NCBI GenBank assembly: GCA_024207135.1
Contig: CP042428.1
Span: 1-64,000, forward strand
Origin: Arthrobacter sp. C2
GTDB lineage: Bacteria > Actinomycetota > Actinomycetes > Actinomycetales > Micrococcaceae
Direction: 5' to 3'
Length of the DNA: 64,000 nucleotides
The notes beneath the pieces were generated by a model. The model searched no databases, was not told where the DNA came from, and worked only from the letters and a program-made list of their open reading frames with translations. Shown piece by piece: positions 35,438-45,018 of the stretch. Position numbers and translations under genes: made by a program. Positions within the stretch are counted from its first letter, which is position 1, and each line of letters starts with the position of its first letter.

Positions 35438-38400
35438 GCGTGCGGCTGGCTCCAGGGTTGGACGGGGTTGCCCATCCAGTGGCTCGACGGGGGAACTGTT
35501 TCTCCGCGCATCACCAGCGACGCCGGGCCCACGGTGGCACCCGCGGACAGCGATGCCGCCGGCAGGATGACCCCGTGCGGGCCCATCGTGGATCCCGCGG
35601 AGAGTTCCACCGTATCAATTGCCATGACCCGGTCATGGAAAAGGTGGGTCTGGACGACGGTGCCGCGGTTGACCGTCGAGGAGTCCCCGAGGGTCACCAG
35701 GTCTGCCTCGGGCAGCCAGTAGCTTTCGCACCAGACCCCGTGGCCGATCTTGGCACCGAGCGCGCGAAGCCACCAGACCAGGGCCGGGGAGCCGGCCGCC
35801 GAGTGGGCGAACCAGGGTGCGCAGACCATCTCGATGAACGTGTCGACGACCTCGTTGCGCCAGATGAAAGAGCTCCACAGGGCGTGTTCGCCCGGGCGGA
35901 TGGGACCCACCAGCAGCCACTTGGCCACCACTGCGGAGGTGGCCGCGACGGCGCCTGCAACAAGCATCACCGCGCCGCTGAGCAGCGCCGCGGCCAGGTA
36001 GCCGTATTCGGTGGCCAGGACATCAAGCAGTGCCAGCACCAGGGCTGCGACACCGACGGTGATGACGACCGGTACGAACCGGCACAGTTCCCACAGGGCG
36101 CGGGCAAACTTCAGGCGCAGCGGCGGTGCGTAGGTGAGCGAGTCATCGGATGCCACCGCCGTGCGGCGCAGGCGCACCGGGGGGCTGCCCAGCCAGGAGG
36201 TCCCGGCCTTCGCCTTGGCGGGAGTTGCCGAGAGCACCGCGACAAGCCCGTTGCGCGGCACTCGGCGCCCGGCCCCGGCGATGCCGGAGTTGCCCAGGAA
36301 GGCGCGCTTGCCGATCTTGGCCCGGCCCACCTTCATCCAGCCGCCGCCGAGCTCGTAGGTGGCGACCATGGTGTCGTCGGCCAGGAAGGCACCGGCGCCG
36401 ATGGTGGTCATCCTGGGGATCAGCAGCACCGTGGAGGCCTCGACGTTGCGCCCGACCTTGGCACCGAGCAGGCGCAGCCAGACGGGGGTGAAGAGCGAGG
36501 CATAGAGTGGGAAGAGCAGGTCGCGGGCCATGTCCAGCAGGCGTTCGGTGGCCCAGACCTGCCAGCCGATCCGGCTGTCGACCCGGTGCCAGCCCTCGCG
36601 CAGGCCGATGCCCAGCAGCCGGGTGGCGATGAGCACCAGCAGCATGTTCAGGCCGAACCAGGTCAGCGCCGCGATGGGCACGACGTAGCTGAGGGCCAGC
36701 AGGGATTCGTGCAGCGATTCCTGGCCGCGGAGCAGGTAGACGGCCACCGCGACCGCGCCGAGGATGGCCAGCAGGGGCAGGGCGCCGAGGGCCGTGGAAG
36801 CAATCGCGAACAGGGCGTCGCGGAGCCTGCGGGTGCGGATGGGGGCCTGCGGCCATTCGGGCTTGGCCTTGCCGCTGCGTTCGGCGGGCGAGCCGGAGTA
36901 GAAGGAGAAGGCCTTGGTGGTGCCGGCCAGGGCGGAGCCCGGGGCCAGGGACACGCCGTCGGACACGACGGAGCCGGGCATCAGCGTGCTGCGTGCCCCG
37001 ACGCTTGCCTCGGCACCGATCTCGATGGCGCCGACGATGAGGCGGTCCCCGTCGATCCAGTAGCCGGTGAGGTCGACCTCGGGCTCGATGTTGGCTCCCC
37101 GGCCGACGGTGAGCAATCCGGTGACCGGAGGTATCGAGTGCAATTGCACATCGTGTCCGATGTCGGCGCCCAGGGCGCGGGCGTAGCGCTGGATCCAGTG
37201 GGCGCTGCCCAACGAGACGGGGTCGACCAGGTCGGCGATCTGCTGGGCCATCCACAGGCGCAGGTGCACCTTGCCCGAGCGCGGGTAGTTTCCGGGCTTC
37301 AGGTTGCGCAGGAGCAGGCGTGCCGCGAGAACCGACAGCACCATGCGGCCCGGGGAGGAAACAAAGACCAGCCAGAGTGCGCCAAGAGCCCACCAGGAGA
37401 GCCGCGGTGCGTCGGAAAACACGCCCAGGGTGCCCAGGACATTGTTGCCGGCCGCCAGGTACACCAGCCAGCGCATGCCCACCAGGATGAACGTGGGGAT
37501 GCCCATCAGCGTCTGGAAGACCTGGGCGCGCCGGGTGGTGCGCTCGACGACGCGGGTCTCCGGTTCGACACCCGAGCTGGTGCCCAGGGCCTCGAGCAGG
37601 GAGCCGATGCGTGGATGCGAATAGATCTCACCCACCGTGACGGTGCGATAACGCACCCGCAGCGCGGAGACCAGTTGCGCTGCCGAAAGCGAACCGCCGC
37701 CGGACGCGAAGAAATCCGCATCAAGGCTCGAGACCTCGGTGCCCAACACCCGGGTCCACTGGGTGAGGACCCAGGTGGCGTCCTCGCCGAGCTCCGGCAG
37801 GACCCCGGCATCGGAGGTGGCCTTGGCGCCGGGCAGCGGCCAGGGCAGTGCATTGCGGTCGACCTTGCCGCTGGTTTTGGTCGGCAGGGTGTCCACGACC
37901 GCAAGCAGCGGTATCAATGCCGCAGGGAGCACCACGGCCAGCCGTTCGCGGGCCGCGGCGGTGTCAAAGGCCGGGTCCGCGGCCAGGTAACCGACAAGGA
38001 TCTGGTTTCCCGCGGCGGTGGTCTTCACCGCTGCCGCGGCACCGGAGACCTCGGGCAGGGACTGGAGCGCCGCATCGATCTCGCCGAGTTCGATCCGGCG
38101 TCCGCCGAGCTTGACCTGCTCGTCCATCCTGCCCAGGAAGACCAAGCCTTCGGGATCCGCCTGCACAAGGTCGCCGGAACGGTAGGCACGCTCCCAGCCG
38201 AGGGTCTCGAAGGGCGCGTATTTTTCGGCGTCCTTCTCGGGGTCCAGGTAGCGCCCGAGTCCGACGCCGCCGATGATCAGCTCACCGCTTTGGCCGGGGG
38301 CGACGGGCAGCCCGGAGGCGTCGACGACTGCAAGGTCCCAGCCCTCGAGCGGCAATCCGATGCGCACCGGGTCGGTGCCGTCCATCTGTGCGGCGCACGC

Positions 38401-39336
38401 CACGACCGTGGCCTCGGTGGGGCCGTAGGTGTTCCACAGTTCGCGCCCCTGCACGGCCAGGCGGGCAGCAAGTTCGGGTGGGCAGGCCTCGCCGCCGAAG
38501 ATCAGCAGGCGGACGTTTTCCAGGGCCTCCGGCGGCCAGAGGGCCGCGAGGGTGGGGACGGTGGAGACCACCGTGACCCCGCGGGTCACCAGCCAGGGTC
38601 CCAGGTCCATGCCGGAGCGCACCAGCGCGCGCGGGGCGGGCACGAGGCAGGAGGAGTGGCGCCAGGCCAGCCACATTTCCTCGCAGGAGGCGTCGAAGGC
38701 CACCGAAAGTCCGGCCAGGACGCGGTCCTCGGGGCCTAGGGGTTCGGCCTGCAGGAAGATCCGGGCCTCGGCGTCGACAAACGCGGCGGCCGAGCGCTGG
38801 GTGATGGCCACGCCCTTGGGGGTTCCGGTGGATCCGGAGGTGAAGATGATCCAGGCGTCATCCTCCAGTCCTGCCTCGCGGGCGGGTTCCGGGTTCGGGG
38901 TGGTGCGCATGGAGGTGATCTTGCCCTTGGCTCCCATGACCGCGGCGACCTTGGCCTCCGCGAAGACCAATTGGGCGCGTTCCTCGGGGTCGTCGGCGTC
39001 GACCGGGACGTATGCTGCGCCGATCTTCATGGTGGCCAGGATGCCGATGTAGAGATCGCGCGTGCCCGACGGGATGCGGATGCCGATCCTGTCCCCGGCG
39101 CCGAGGCCGGCGGCGCGTAGGCGGGTGGCGGTCTCCTCGATGGCCAGGAGCAGTTCCGCGTAGGTCAACGAGCGCTCGCCGTCATCCAGGGCCGGGGCCT
39201 CGGGGTGGGCGGCGGCGCTTGCCTCCAGGATGTCGATCAGGGTCCGGGGTTGCGGTGCCAGGTGGCTGCCGGGGTATTGCGGCAGGAAGGTGGCGGTGGC
39301 GGTTGCCAGGTCGGGAGTGCTGGGTGTCGTATCCAC
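35434..39336 (-). CDS. Pls/PosA-type membrane-bound single-module nonribosomal peptide synthetase
   Basis: The 1300-residue protein has an adenylation domain (about 30-500; A3 FTSGSTGTPKG, A5 NTYGPTEAT, A10 LPTKTSGKVDRN), a thiolation domain with the phosphopantetheine Ser near 549 (SGGGS), then six membrane segments alternating with three left-handed beta-helix/acyltransferase-like soluble domains (for example GRGANIEPEVDLTGYWIDGD). There is no condensation or thioesterase domain. This is the layout and length of epsilon-poly-L-lysine synthetase of Streptomyces albulus. Pocket residues aligned by eye to GrsA are D-A-E-S-I-G-T-V-V-K, close to a lysine code. GTG 39336 follows AAGAAAG; an in-frame GTG at 39423 is an alternative. 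Confidence 0.88.
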   Translation of the reverse strand: MDTTPSTPDLATATATFLPQYPGSHLAPQPRTLIDILEASAAAHPEAPALDDGERSLTYAELLLAIEETATRLRAAGLGAGDRIGIRIPSGTRDLYIGILATMKIGAAYVPVDADDPEERAQLVFAEAKVAAVMGAKGKITSMRTTPNPEPAREAGLEDDAWIIFTSGSTGTPKGVAITQRSAAAFVDAEARIFLQAEPLGPEDRVLAGLSVAFDASCEEMWLAWRHSSCLVPAPRALVRSGMDLGPWLVTRGVTVVSTVPTLAALWPPEALENVRLLIFGGEACPPELAARLAVQGRELWNTYGPTEATVVACAAQMDGTDPVRIGLPLEGWDLAVVDASGLPVAPGQSGELIIGGVGLGRYLDPEKDAEKYAPFETLGWERAYRSGDLVQADPEGLVFLGRMDEQVKLGGRRIELGEIDAALQSLPEVSGAAAAVKTTAAGNQILVGYLAADPAFDTAAARERLAVVLPAALIPLLAVVDTLPTKTSGKVDRNALPWPLPGAKATSDAGVLPELGEDATWVLTQWTRVLGTEVSSLDADFFASGGGSLSAAQLVSALRVRYRTVTVGEIYSHPRIGSLLEALGTSSGVEPETRVVERTTRRAQVFQTLMGIPTFILVGMRWLVYLAAGNNVLGTLGVFSDAPRLSWWALGALWLVFVSSPGRMVLSVLAARLLLRNLKPGNYPRSGKVHLRLWMAQQIADLVDPVSLGSAHWIQRYARALGADIGHDVQLHSIPPVTGLLTVGRGANIEPEVDLTGYWIDGDRLIVGAIEIGAEASVGARSTLMPGSVVSDGVSLAPGSALAGTTKAFSFYSGSPAERSGKAKPEWPQAPIRTRRLRDALFAIASTALGALPLLAILGAVAVAVYLLRGQESLHESLLALSYVVPIAALTWFGLNMLLVLIATRLLGIGLREGWHRVDSRIGWQVWATERLLDMARDLLFPLYASLFTPVWLRLLGAKVGRNVEASTVLLIPRMTTIGAGAFLADDTMVATYELGGGWMKVGRAKIGKRAFLGNSGIAGAGRRVPRNGLVAVLSATPAKAKAGTSWLGSPPVRLRRTAVASDDSLTYAPPLRLKFARALWELCRFVPVVITVGVAALVLALLDVLATEYGYLAAALLSGAVMLVAGAVAATSAVVAKWLLVGPIRPGEHALWSSFIWRNEVVDTFIEMVCAPWFAHSAAGSPALVWWLRALGAKIGHGVWCESYWLPEADLVTLGDSSTVNRGTVVQTHLFHDRVMAIDTVELSAGSTMGPHGVILPAASLSAGATVGPASLVMRGETVPPSSHWMGNPVQPWSQPHA

Positions 39337-39462
39337 TGTGGCTTTCTTGAAAAGTGGTGCCCGGGGTTCCCCCTGTGGGGAGACCCAAGGCGCTGGGGGC
39401 CCTGCCGGGATCCGCAGCGCCACCGGGGCGCCCGCCGCCGCTCGGCCGGCACGTACGCGGCA

Positions 39463-39494
39463 AACCTATGCAGGCAAGGTTAACGCCAGGCATA
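39463..39494. promoter_or_regulatory. candidate control region between synthetase and PPTase genes
   Basis: TATGC (39467-39471) and GCATA (39490-39494) form a short inverted repeat enclosing AAGGTTAACG, and a TAGGTT hexamer reads toward the synthetase on the minus strand (39463-39468). This is the only AT-richer spot between the two divergent genes. Part of it resembles one half of a DtxR/IdeR iron box, but the other half is missing. Confidence 0.3.
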
Positions 39495-39656
39495 CACAAG
39501 GTGGACGGCATGGGGATTTCGGCGCAATGTGCCGCGGATCATGTGCCGGGCCACACCGCCGCGAGTGCAGGACACGATTCCGGAATCCGCTGCCCGGTGC
39601 GACATACTCGAGGCAGCCGAAACCGGCCACCAAGCCAGCACATCAGGGGGACCCGA

Positions 39657-40406
39657 ATGGACTTGCAAGCAGCACCCGGAGAAGGCGCCGGCCACGCTGC
39701 CCCGTGGTGGGCCGTTGCCCCGTTGTCCGCCGCCGCGGCGCACCCCGGGGTCCGGCTGCTGGCGGCCGAGCTCGACCGCGCCCGCGGCTACGCAGCCGGG
39801 CGCCCGCGCGAGGACTTCGTGGCCGGGCGGATCCTGGCCCGGGTGCTGGCGGCCGAACTGCTGGGCCTCGCCGGGGTGCAGGGCCGCGAGGTCCTGCCCG
39901 GCGAGCTCGAGATCGCCCAGTGGTGTCCGCAATGCGCCTCCACCGCGCACGGGACCCCGCGGCTGCGCCTGCCTGATCGCGGGGACGGCTATGCGCTGTC
40001 CTACGCCCGCACCGCGGGTTGGCTGCTGCTGGGCCTGGCCCCCGGGCGCGGGCGGCTGGGCGTGGACCTGGCCGATTCGGCCGATGCCGCGTTCGGCCCG
40101 GGCGACGGGAACCTGCTCGAGGACTACGCCTACGCACCGGGCGAGCGCGCCCGGCTTCGGGCGCTGCCGGGACCGGAACGGCAGCGCTTGCGGGCCCGGT
40201 GGTGGGCGCTGAAGGAAGCGGTGGCCAAGGCCTCCGGGGAGGGCCTGGCGGGGGAGTGCGGGATCCCGGTGGTTGCCGGGGAGCACCGGCACCCGCTGCT
40301 GCGCGCCGCCGGCACGCGCGTGCTCGAGCCGTTGCCGGGAACCCCCGACTCCCTGGGGCGCGCGCTTCCCGGCACCCTGGTGGGAAGCATCGTCTGGGCG
40401 CCCTGA
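39657..40406 (+). CDS. 4'-phosphopantetheinyl transferase, Sfp type
   Basis: PPTases attach the phosphopantetheine arm to carrier domains. The 249-residue protein has the metal-binding motif GVDLAD (Asp137) and WALKEAVAKASGEGL at about 183-197 with Lys186 and Glu187, the two Sfp hallmarks, in a pseudo-dimeric two-domain length. AGGGGG precedes the ATG by six bases. It is divergent from the Pls-like synthetase and is the obvious candidate to activate its thiolation domain. Confidence 0.87.
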   Translation: MDLQAAPGEGAGHAAPWWAVAPLSAAAAHPGVRLLAAELDRARGYAAGRPREDFVAGRILARVLAAELLGLAGVQGREVLPGELEIAQWCPQCASTAHGTPRLRLPDRGDGYALSYARTAGWLLLGLAPGRGRLGVDLADSADAAFGPGDGNLLEDYAYAPGERARLRALPGPERQRLRARWWALKEAVAKASGEGLAGECGIPVVAGEHRHPLLRAAGTRVLEPLPGTPDSLGRALPGTLVGSIVWAP

Positions 40407-40428
40407 GCATTGCGCCGGGCACAAAGAA

Positions 40429-40465
40429 CGTGGGTGCGCCCGCCGCAACGGCAAACGCACCCACG
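40429..40465. terminator. hairpin between PPTase and ABC permease genes
   Basis: CGTGGGTGCG (40429-40438) and CGCACCCACG (40456-40465) form a 10-bp stem between two convergent genes. No strong T-run follows on either side. Confidence 0.6.
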
Positions 40466-40489
40466 CATGTTATCGGCTTGCGGAGGGCC

Positions 40490-41377
40490 TCAGCCCTTGA
40501 CCGAACCGCTCATCAGCCCGCCGACAAAGTACTTGCCCAGCAGGATGTAGACCAGAAGCGTGGGCACCGAGGCGATCAGCGCGCCGGCCATGGAGGCCCC
40601 GTAGTCGGTGAGCTGGCCGCCGGCCAGGAAGCTCAGCGCGATGGTCACCGGCCCGTTGCGTCCGGAGGAGAAGAACGCGGCGAACAGGTAGTCGTTCCAG
40701 GCGGAGGTGAACTGCCAGATCAGCACGACCACGAAGCCGGGCGCGGAGACCGGGAAGATCACCGAGGCGTAGGTGCGCAGGATCCCGGCGCCGTCCATGC
40801 GGGCGGCCTCGATGAGTTCGGAGGGCACCGACTCGTAGTAGTTGCGGAAGATCAGCGTGCAGATCGGCAGCCCGTAGACGATGTGCAGCAGCATCAGCGA
40901 CGGAACGCCCTGGGGCACCCCGAGGTTGCTCATCAGCTGGGTCAGCGGGATCATGACCGCCTGGTAGGGGATGAACATGCCAAAGAGGATCAGCGTGAAC
41001 ACCACGTTGGCGCCGGGGAAGCGCCACTTGGACAGCACGTAGCCGTTGATCGAGCCCAGGGTGGCGGAAATGACGGCGGCCGGGACCACCAGGGCGAAGG
41101 TGCGTCCCAGCGCCGGGGCCAGCGTGGTCCAGGCCTTGGACCAGCCACCGGTTTCCCAGGTGGTGGGCAGGAACCAGGCCCGCGAGGGGTCGGCGTCCGC
41201 GCTGCCCTTGAAGCTGGTGATCAGCAGGACGTAGGCGGGGATCAGCACGATCACCACGAAGAGCATCAGCAATGCGTACTTCAGGGTGCGGTTGATCCGG
41301 CGGCGGCCCGGGTTCGGGGCGCCCACGGCCGTGTTGGCGGCCGGGGCCGCGGTGCGGTCAAGGATCGAGGTGGCCAT
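40490..41377 (-). CDS. carbohydrate ABC transporter permease (MalG type)
   Basis: The 295-residue protein has six membrane segments and the EAA loop ELIEAARMDGAGILRTYASV, which contacts the ATPase. It belongs to the CUT1 class of sugar importers. Its ATG overlaps the stop codon of the MalF-type permease by one base. The sugar cannot be identified. No ATPase gene is present in the cluster, so a shared MsiK-like ATPase elsewhere is expected. Confidence 0.92.
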   Translation of the reverse strand: MATSILDRTAAPAANTAVGAPNPGRRRINRTLKYALLMLFVVIVLIPAYVLLITSFKGSADADPSRAWFLPTTWETGGWSKAWTTLAPALGRTFALVVPAAVISATLGSINGYVLSKWRFPGANVVFTLILFGMFIPYQAVMIPLTQLMSNLGVPQGVPSLMLLHIVYGLPICTLIFRNYYESVPSELIEAARMDGAGILRTYASVIFPVSAPGFVVVLIWQFTSAWNDYLFAAFFSSGRNGPVTIALSFLAGGQLTDYGASMAGALIASVPTLLVYILLGKYFVGGLMSGSVKG

Positions 41378-42282
41378 TAGCGCTTCTCCGCTCGCGAGGT
41401 GTACATGAGGTAGGGGACCACCACGAGGGCGACGAGCACCAGCAGGATCATGCCGATCGCTGCGGCGTCGGCGTAGTCGCTGCCGATGTATTTGACCCAC
41501 ATCATGGTCGCCGGGACCTGGACGTCGTAGGTGTTGGCATCGGGGACGATCGCGCGGATGAGGTCGAAGAGCTTCAGCGACATGTGGCCGATGATGATCA
41601 CCGCCGAGAGCATCACGGGGTTCAGCTGCGGGAAGATCACGTGGCGGTAGAGCTTCCATTCGCTGCAGCCGTCGATGCGGGCGGCCTCGCGCAGTTCCTC
41701 GGGGATGCCGCGGAAGCCTGCCAGGAACAGGGCCATGACATAGCCGGAGAGCTGCCAGATGGCCGGGACGGCGATGGCGGCGATGCCCCAGGTCGGGTTG
41801 GACCACCAGTCGTTCTGCATGAAGCCCAGGCCCACCGAATCAAGCAGCCGGTTCAGGCCGGTGGTGCGTTCGCCGCCGGGCTGGTCGGTCTGCAGGGAGG
41901 AAAGCAGCCAGCGCCAGACCACGCCGGAGGCGATGAAGGAGACCGACATCGGGAAGAGGTAGACGGCGCGGAAGAAGCCCTCGCCCTTGGCGGGCTTGTC
42001 CAGCATCCAGGCCCAGAGGAAGCCGAAGATCAGGGTGCCGCCCAAAAAGACGATGGTGAGGATCAACAGGTTCCACAGCGAGTGCTGGAAGTTCGGATCG
42101 GCCAGCAGGTTGGTGTAGTTATCGAAGCCGACGTACTTGTTGCTGGGCCTGGCCGTGTGCTGGTTGGTCAGGCTGACCCGGAAGTTTTCAATGATCAGCC
42201 AGTAGACGAACACGCCAACCAGGATGATGGTGGGAGCCAGGAGCAAGAGTCCCGGTCCCCAATGTTTTACGCGCCTAAGCAT
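41377..42282 (-). CDS. carbohydrate ABC transporter permease (MalF type)
   Basis: The 301-residue protein has six membrane segments and the EAA loop ELREAARIDGCSEWKLYRHV. It pairs with the MalG-type permease encoded directly downstream. The gene follows the binding-protein gene by 92 bases on the same strand. Confidence 0.92.
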   Translation of the reverse strand: MLRRVKHWGPGLLLLAPTIILVGVFVYWLIIENFRVSLTNQHTARPSNKYVGFDNYTNLLADPNFQHSLWNLLILTIVFLGGTLIFGFLWAWMLDKPAKGEGFFRAVYLFPMSVSFIASGVVWRWLLSSLQTDQPGGERTTGLNRLLDSVGLGFMQNDWWSNPTWGIAAIAVPAIWQLSGYVMALFLAGFRGIPEELREAARIDGCSEWKLYRHVIFPQLNPVMLSAVIIIGHMSLKLFDLIRAIVPDANTYDVQVPATMMWVKYIGSDYADAAAIGMILLVLVALVVVPYLMYTSRAEKR

Positions 42283-42374
42283 GGGTTCCTCCCTGGGGAA
42301 ATGGGCGCCGCATGAAGGCGGGGGCGGTTGCTGCCGGATCGGCTGCGACCGCCCCCACGTCCATGGTGGTGTTG

Positions 42375-43667
42375 TTACTTGGCGAACTTGTCGGCAGTGG
42401 CTGCCGCCGCGTCCTGGAGGGCCGAGACGTTGCCGTCGCCGCCGAACTTGCTGACCGCGGTGCTCAGCTCGTTGAGCCAGGCCACCGGAACCGCTGCGCC
42501 GTGGGCAAGGGAGGAAACGATCTTGTCCTGGGAGAAGTCCTTGATGGCGCTCTTCTGGTACTCGGAGAAGTCATCGGTCTTGGCGGTGGTGTTCGCCGGG
42601 ATCGATCCCTTGACCTTGTTGAATGCCGTCTGGCCCTCGGCGGAGCCGATGGTGCTCAGCCAGGCCTTGGCCCCGGCCGGGTTGGGGGCGCCCACCGGCA
42701 GGGTGAAGGAGTCGGCGAGGAAGTTGAAGACCCCTGCGGTTCCCGGCATCGGGAAGTAGGAGTAGTCGGTGCCGGCCTTCTTGCCGTCCTGTGCGAACTT
42801 GGCCTCGGCCCAGTCGCCCATGAGGTTGTAGGCGGCCGCCCCGTCCTCGACCAGCTGCGTGGCCGGGGCCCAGTCGCTGAGGGAGTCGCGGTCGGAGTTG
42901 GTGTAGCTCAGCGTCTTCTTGTAGGCCTCGATGGCCTTGGTGACCTCTGCGCCCTTCCAGTCGGTCTGCCCGTTCCAAAGCCCGTTGTAGCCGTCGACGC
43001 CCAGGGAGGAGAGCAGCACGTTTTCGAACAGCTGGGTCTGGGTCCAGGTGCCGGCGACCGCCAGCGGGGTCTTGCCGCTGGCCTTGATCTTGTCCATGTC
43101 GGCGAACCAGGCCTCGAGGCTGTCTGCCGGCTTGGCCGGGTCGACCCCTGCCTTCTCCAGCACCTTGACGTTGGCCCACACCACGTTGGAGCGGTGGATG
43201 TTGGAGGGGACCGAGTAGATCTTGCCGTCAACGGTGAGCCGGTCGATCAGGTCCTTGGGGAACTGGTCGGTGAGCTTGTTCTCGGTGTAGAAGCCGGTGA
43301 GGTCCTCGAGCTGGTCGGCGTCGATGTAGTCCTGCAGTTCGGCACCGGCGTGTGCCTGGAACGAGTCCGGCGGGGTTCCTGCCTTGAGCTGCGCAGCAAG
43401 CACGCTCTTGGCCTGGGAGCCGGCGCCGCCGGCAACCGCCAGGTTGTCGAAGGTCAGGTTGGGGTAGTCGGTCTTGAAGACGTCAACCAGGGCGTCAAGG
43501 CCGGCCTTCTCCGAGCCGTCTGCCCACCACGTGAACACGCCTACCTCGCCAGTGGCCTCGCTGGCCGGTGCCGCCGATTCGGCGGGGGCCTGTCCGGAGC
43601 CGCCACACCCGGCGAGGGTGAGTCCCAATGTCGCGGCCGCTGCAATCAATGTAAGACTACGGCGCAT
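42375..43667 (-). CDS. sugar ABC transporter substrate-binding lipoprotein
   Basis: The 430-residue protein has a lipoprotein signal peptide ending LTLAGC (Cys21) and a CUT1 solute-binding fold (VFTWWADGSEKAGLDALVDV near the start; YSVPSNIHRSNVVWANVKVL in the middle). The TWWADGSEK segment resembles binding proteins for glucose, mannose or related sugars, but the ligand is not certain. GGAGG stands five bases before the ATG at 43667. It heads the three-gene operon. Confidence 0.92.
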   Translation of the reverse strand: MRRSLTLIAAAATLGLTLAGCGGSGQAPAESAAPASEATGEVGVFTWWADGSEKAGLDALVDVFKTDYPNLTFDNLAVAGGAGSQAKSVLAAQLKAGTPPDSFQAHAGAELQDYIDADQLEDLTGFYTENKLTDQFPKDLIDRLTVDGKIYSVPSNIHRSNVVWANVKVLEKAGVDPAKPADSLEAWFADMDKIKASGKTPLAVAGTWTQTQLFENVLLSSLGVDGYNGLWNGQTDWKGAEVTKAIEAYKKTLSYTNSDRDSLSDWAPATQLVEDGAAAYNLMGDWAEAKFAQDGKKAGTDYSYFPMPGTAGVFNFLADSFTLPVGAPNPAGAKAWLSTIGSAEGQTAFNKVKGSIPANTTAKTDDFSEYQKSAIKDFSQDKIVSSLAHGAAVPVAWLNELSTAVSKFGGDGNVSALQDAAAATADKFAK

Positions 43668-43695
43668 GTCTGCCTCCAAGAGTTGTTTGAAAATG

Positions 43696-43760
43696 TGAGA
43701 AATTGTCTAAAAGTGTCTCAGTGCCACCTAATGGTTACCCGCGTCACACCTTGCCGTCAA
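43696..43760 (-). promoter_or_regulatory. promoter and candidate operator of the sugar ABC operon
   Basis: On the minus strand TTGACG (43760-43755) and TAACCA (43737-43732) are separated by exactly 17 bases. Just downstream, TGAGA-N15-TCTCA (43696-43720) forms an inverted repeat that contains two copies of a GTCT motif. The ROK regulator encoded directly upstream is the natural candidate to bind there. Confidence 0.5.
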
Positions 43761-43776
43761 CTACTGAACGCAATCT

Positions 43777-44994
43777 TCATCGACTTGTTGCCTTCCGCCG
43801 GTCCGGGGAATGCCCGGCAGCGTCCTGGCGAAGCACCAGCGCGACCGCGCCGAGTGCCTCGGCGCGGTCGCCGAGCATGGACATGTGCAGGGACGTGTTT
43901 TCGCCGACCACCGGAATTGCGTGGCGGTTCAGGCCGCGTCGGATCGGATCCAGGAGCAGCTCGCCCAGCGGCGCCAGCGGTCCGCCGATGACCATGGCCT
44001 CGGGGTTGATCAGGTTGGCAACGTTCGCCAGCGCATGCCCGACGGCAACGCCGGCGTCGTCGATGACGCGCAGCGTTGCCGAGTCGCCGCCCAGGGCGCG
44101 ATCAATGATCTCCTCCACGGTGATGCTCCGGCCCTCGGCGTGGCCAAGCATCTGGGTCATGGTGAAGGTCGAAGCCACGGTTTCCAGGCAGCCCCGGTTG
44201 CCGCAGCGGCAGATCAGTCCCTGGTTGAAAATCGTCGAATGCCCGATCTCTCCGGTGATCCCCAGGTGCCCGTAGTACAGCGACCCGTTCAGGATCAGGC
44301 CAGAGCCGATCCCGCTGCCGATCTTCAGGAAGCACAGGTTGGCGCAGGTCTGGTGCTCGCCCCAGGTGACCTGGGCCAGCGCCCCGAGGTTCGAGTCGTT
44401 GTCAATGATGACGGGGATCCCCAGTGCGCTGCGCAGCTGTTCGGCAATGTCGATGCCCACCCAGTCGGGCAGGATCGCCCCGTGGATGACCCTGTTGGTC
44501 CGGTGGTCTATGGGCCCGGGGACCCCGATCCCGGCGCCCAGCAGCTGCCGGGGGTTGGTGCCGGTGCGCTCGCAGGCCTCGGTGAGCATCCGGGCGGCGA
44601 TGGCGATGCTGTCCTCGACCCGGTGCCCGATGGGCAGCGCGGCGGAGGCCTCGTCAAGCAGGCGGAATCCCGGGCGGGCCAGGACAACGCGTACGTGGCT
44701 GCGCCCGAAGTCGATGCCGGCGGCCACATCGGACACGTCCAGGAGGCTCACGCCAAGCGCCCGCCGGCCGGAGCTGGTGACCGAGGTGGTTTCCACGCGG
44801 TTCTCCGCGGCCAGGGTCTTGACGATATTGGAGACCGTTGCCGTGGACAGCCCGGTGACGCGCGCCAAGCCTGCCTGGGTCAGTGTTCCGTGCGAGGCCA
44901 GGGTGTCCAGGATGCGCTGCTCGTTGAGCTTGCGCAGGGCTGATTGGGAACCCGGGTTTTCTCTTCCGGGTTTGGCACGTGGTGCGTCGGTCAT
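43777..44994 (-). CDS. ROK family transcriptional regulator
   Basis: The 405-residue protein has an N-terminal winged HTH (TQAGLARVTGLSTATVSNIV) and a ROK sugar-kinase-like domain (GIDFGRSHVRVVLA, GIGVPGPID, GEIGHS) with the zinc motif CRCGNRGCLE. It should repress the sugar importer until a sugar or sugar phosphate binds. The gene lies immediately upstream of, and in line with, the importer operon. Confidence 0.9.
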   Translation of the reverse strand: MTDAPRAKPGRENPGSQSALRKLNEQRILDTLASHGTLTQAGLARVTGLSTATVSNIVKTLAAENRVETTSVTSSGRRALGVSLLDVSDVAAGIDFGRSHVRVVLARPGFRLLDEASAALPIGHRVEDSIAIAARMLTEACERTGTNPRQLLGAGIGVPGPIDHRTNRVIHGAILPDWVGIDIAEQLRSALGIPVIIDNDSNLGALAQVTWGEHQTCANLCFLKIGSGIGSGLILNGSLYYGHLGITGEIGHSTIFNQGLICRCGNRGCLETVASTFTMTQMLGHAEGRSITVEEIIDRALGGDSATLRVIDDAGVAVGHALANVANLINPEAMVIGGPLAPLGELLLDPIRRGLNRHAIPVVGENTSLHMSMLGDRAEALGAVALVLRQDAAGHSPDRRKATSR

Positions 44995-45018
44995 GCATTG
45001 AAGCCTGCGTCACACATG

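Noticed and set aside
35395-38739. 1114-codon open frame on the plus strand opposite the Pls-like gene
   Set aside because: It is antisense to a gene with clear A, T, membrane and beta-helix motifs, and its translation is a Gly/Gln/His/Arg-rich shadow.
39475-39493. DtxR/IdeR-type iron box upstream of the Pls-like gene
   Set aside because: Only one half (AAGGTTA) matches; the other half does not, so an iron-regulated siderophore role is not supported.
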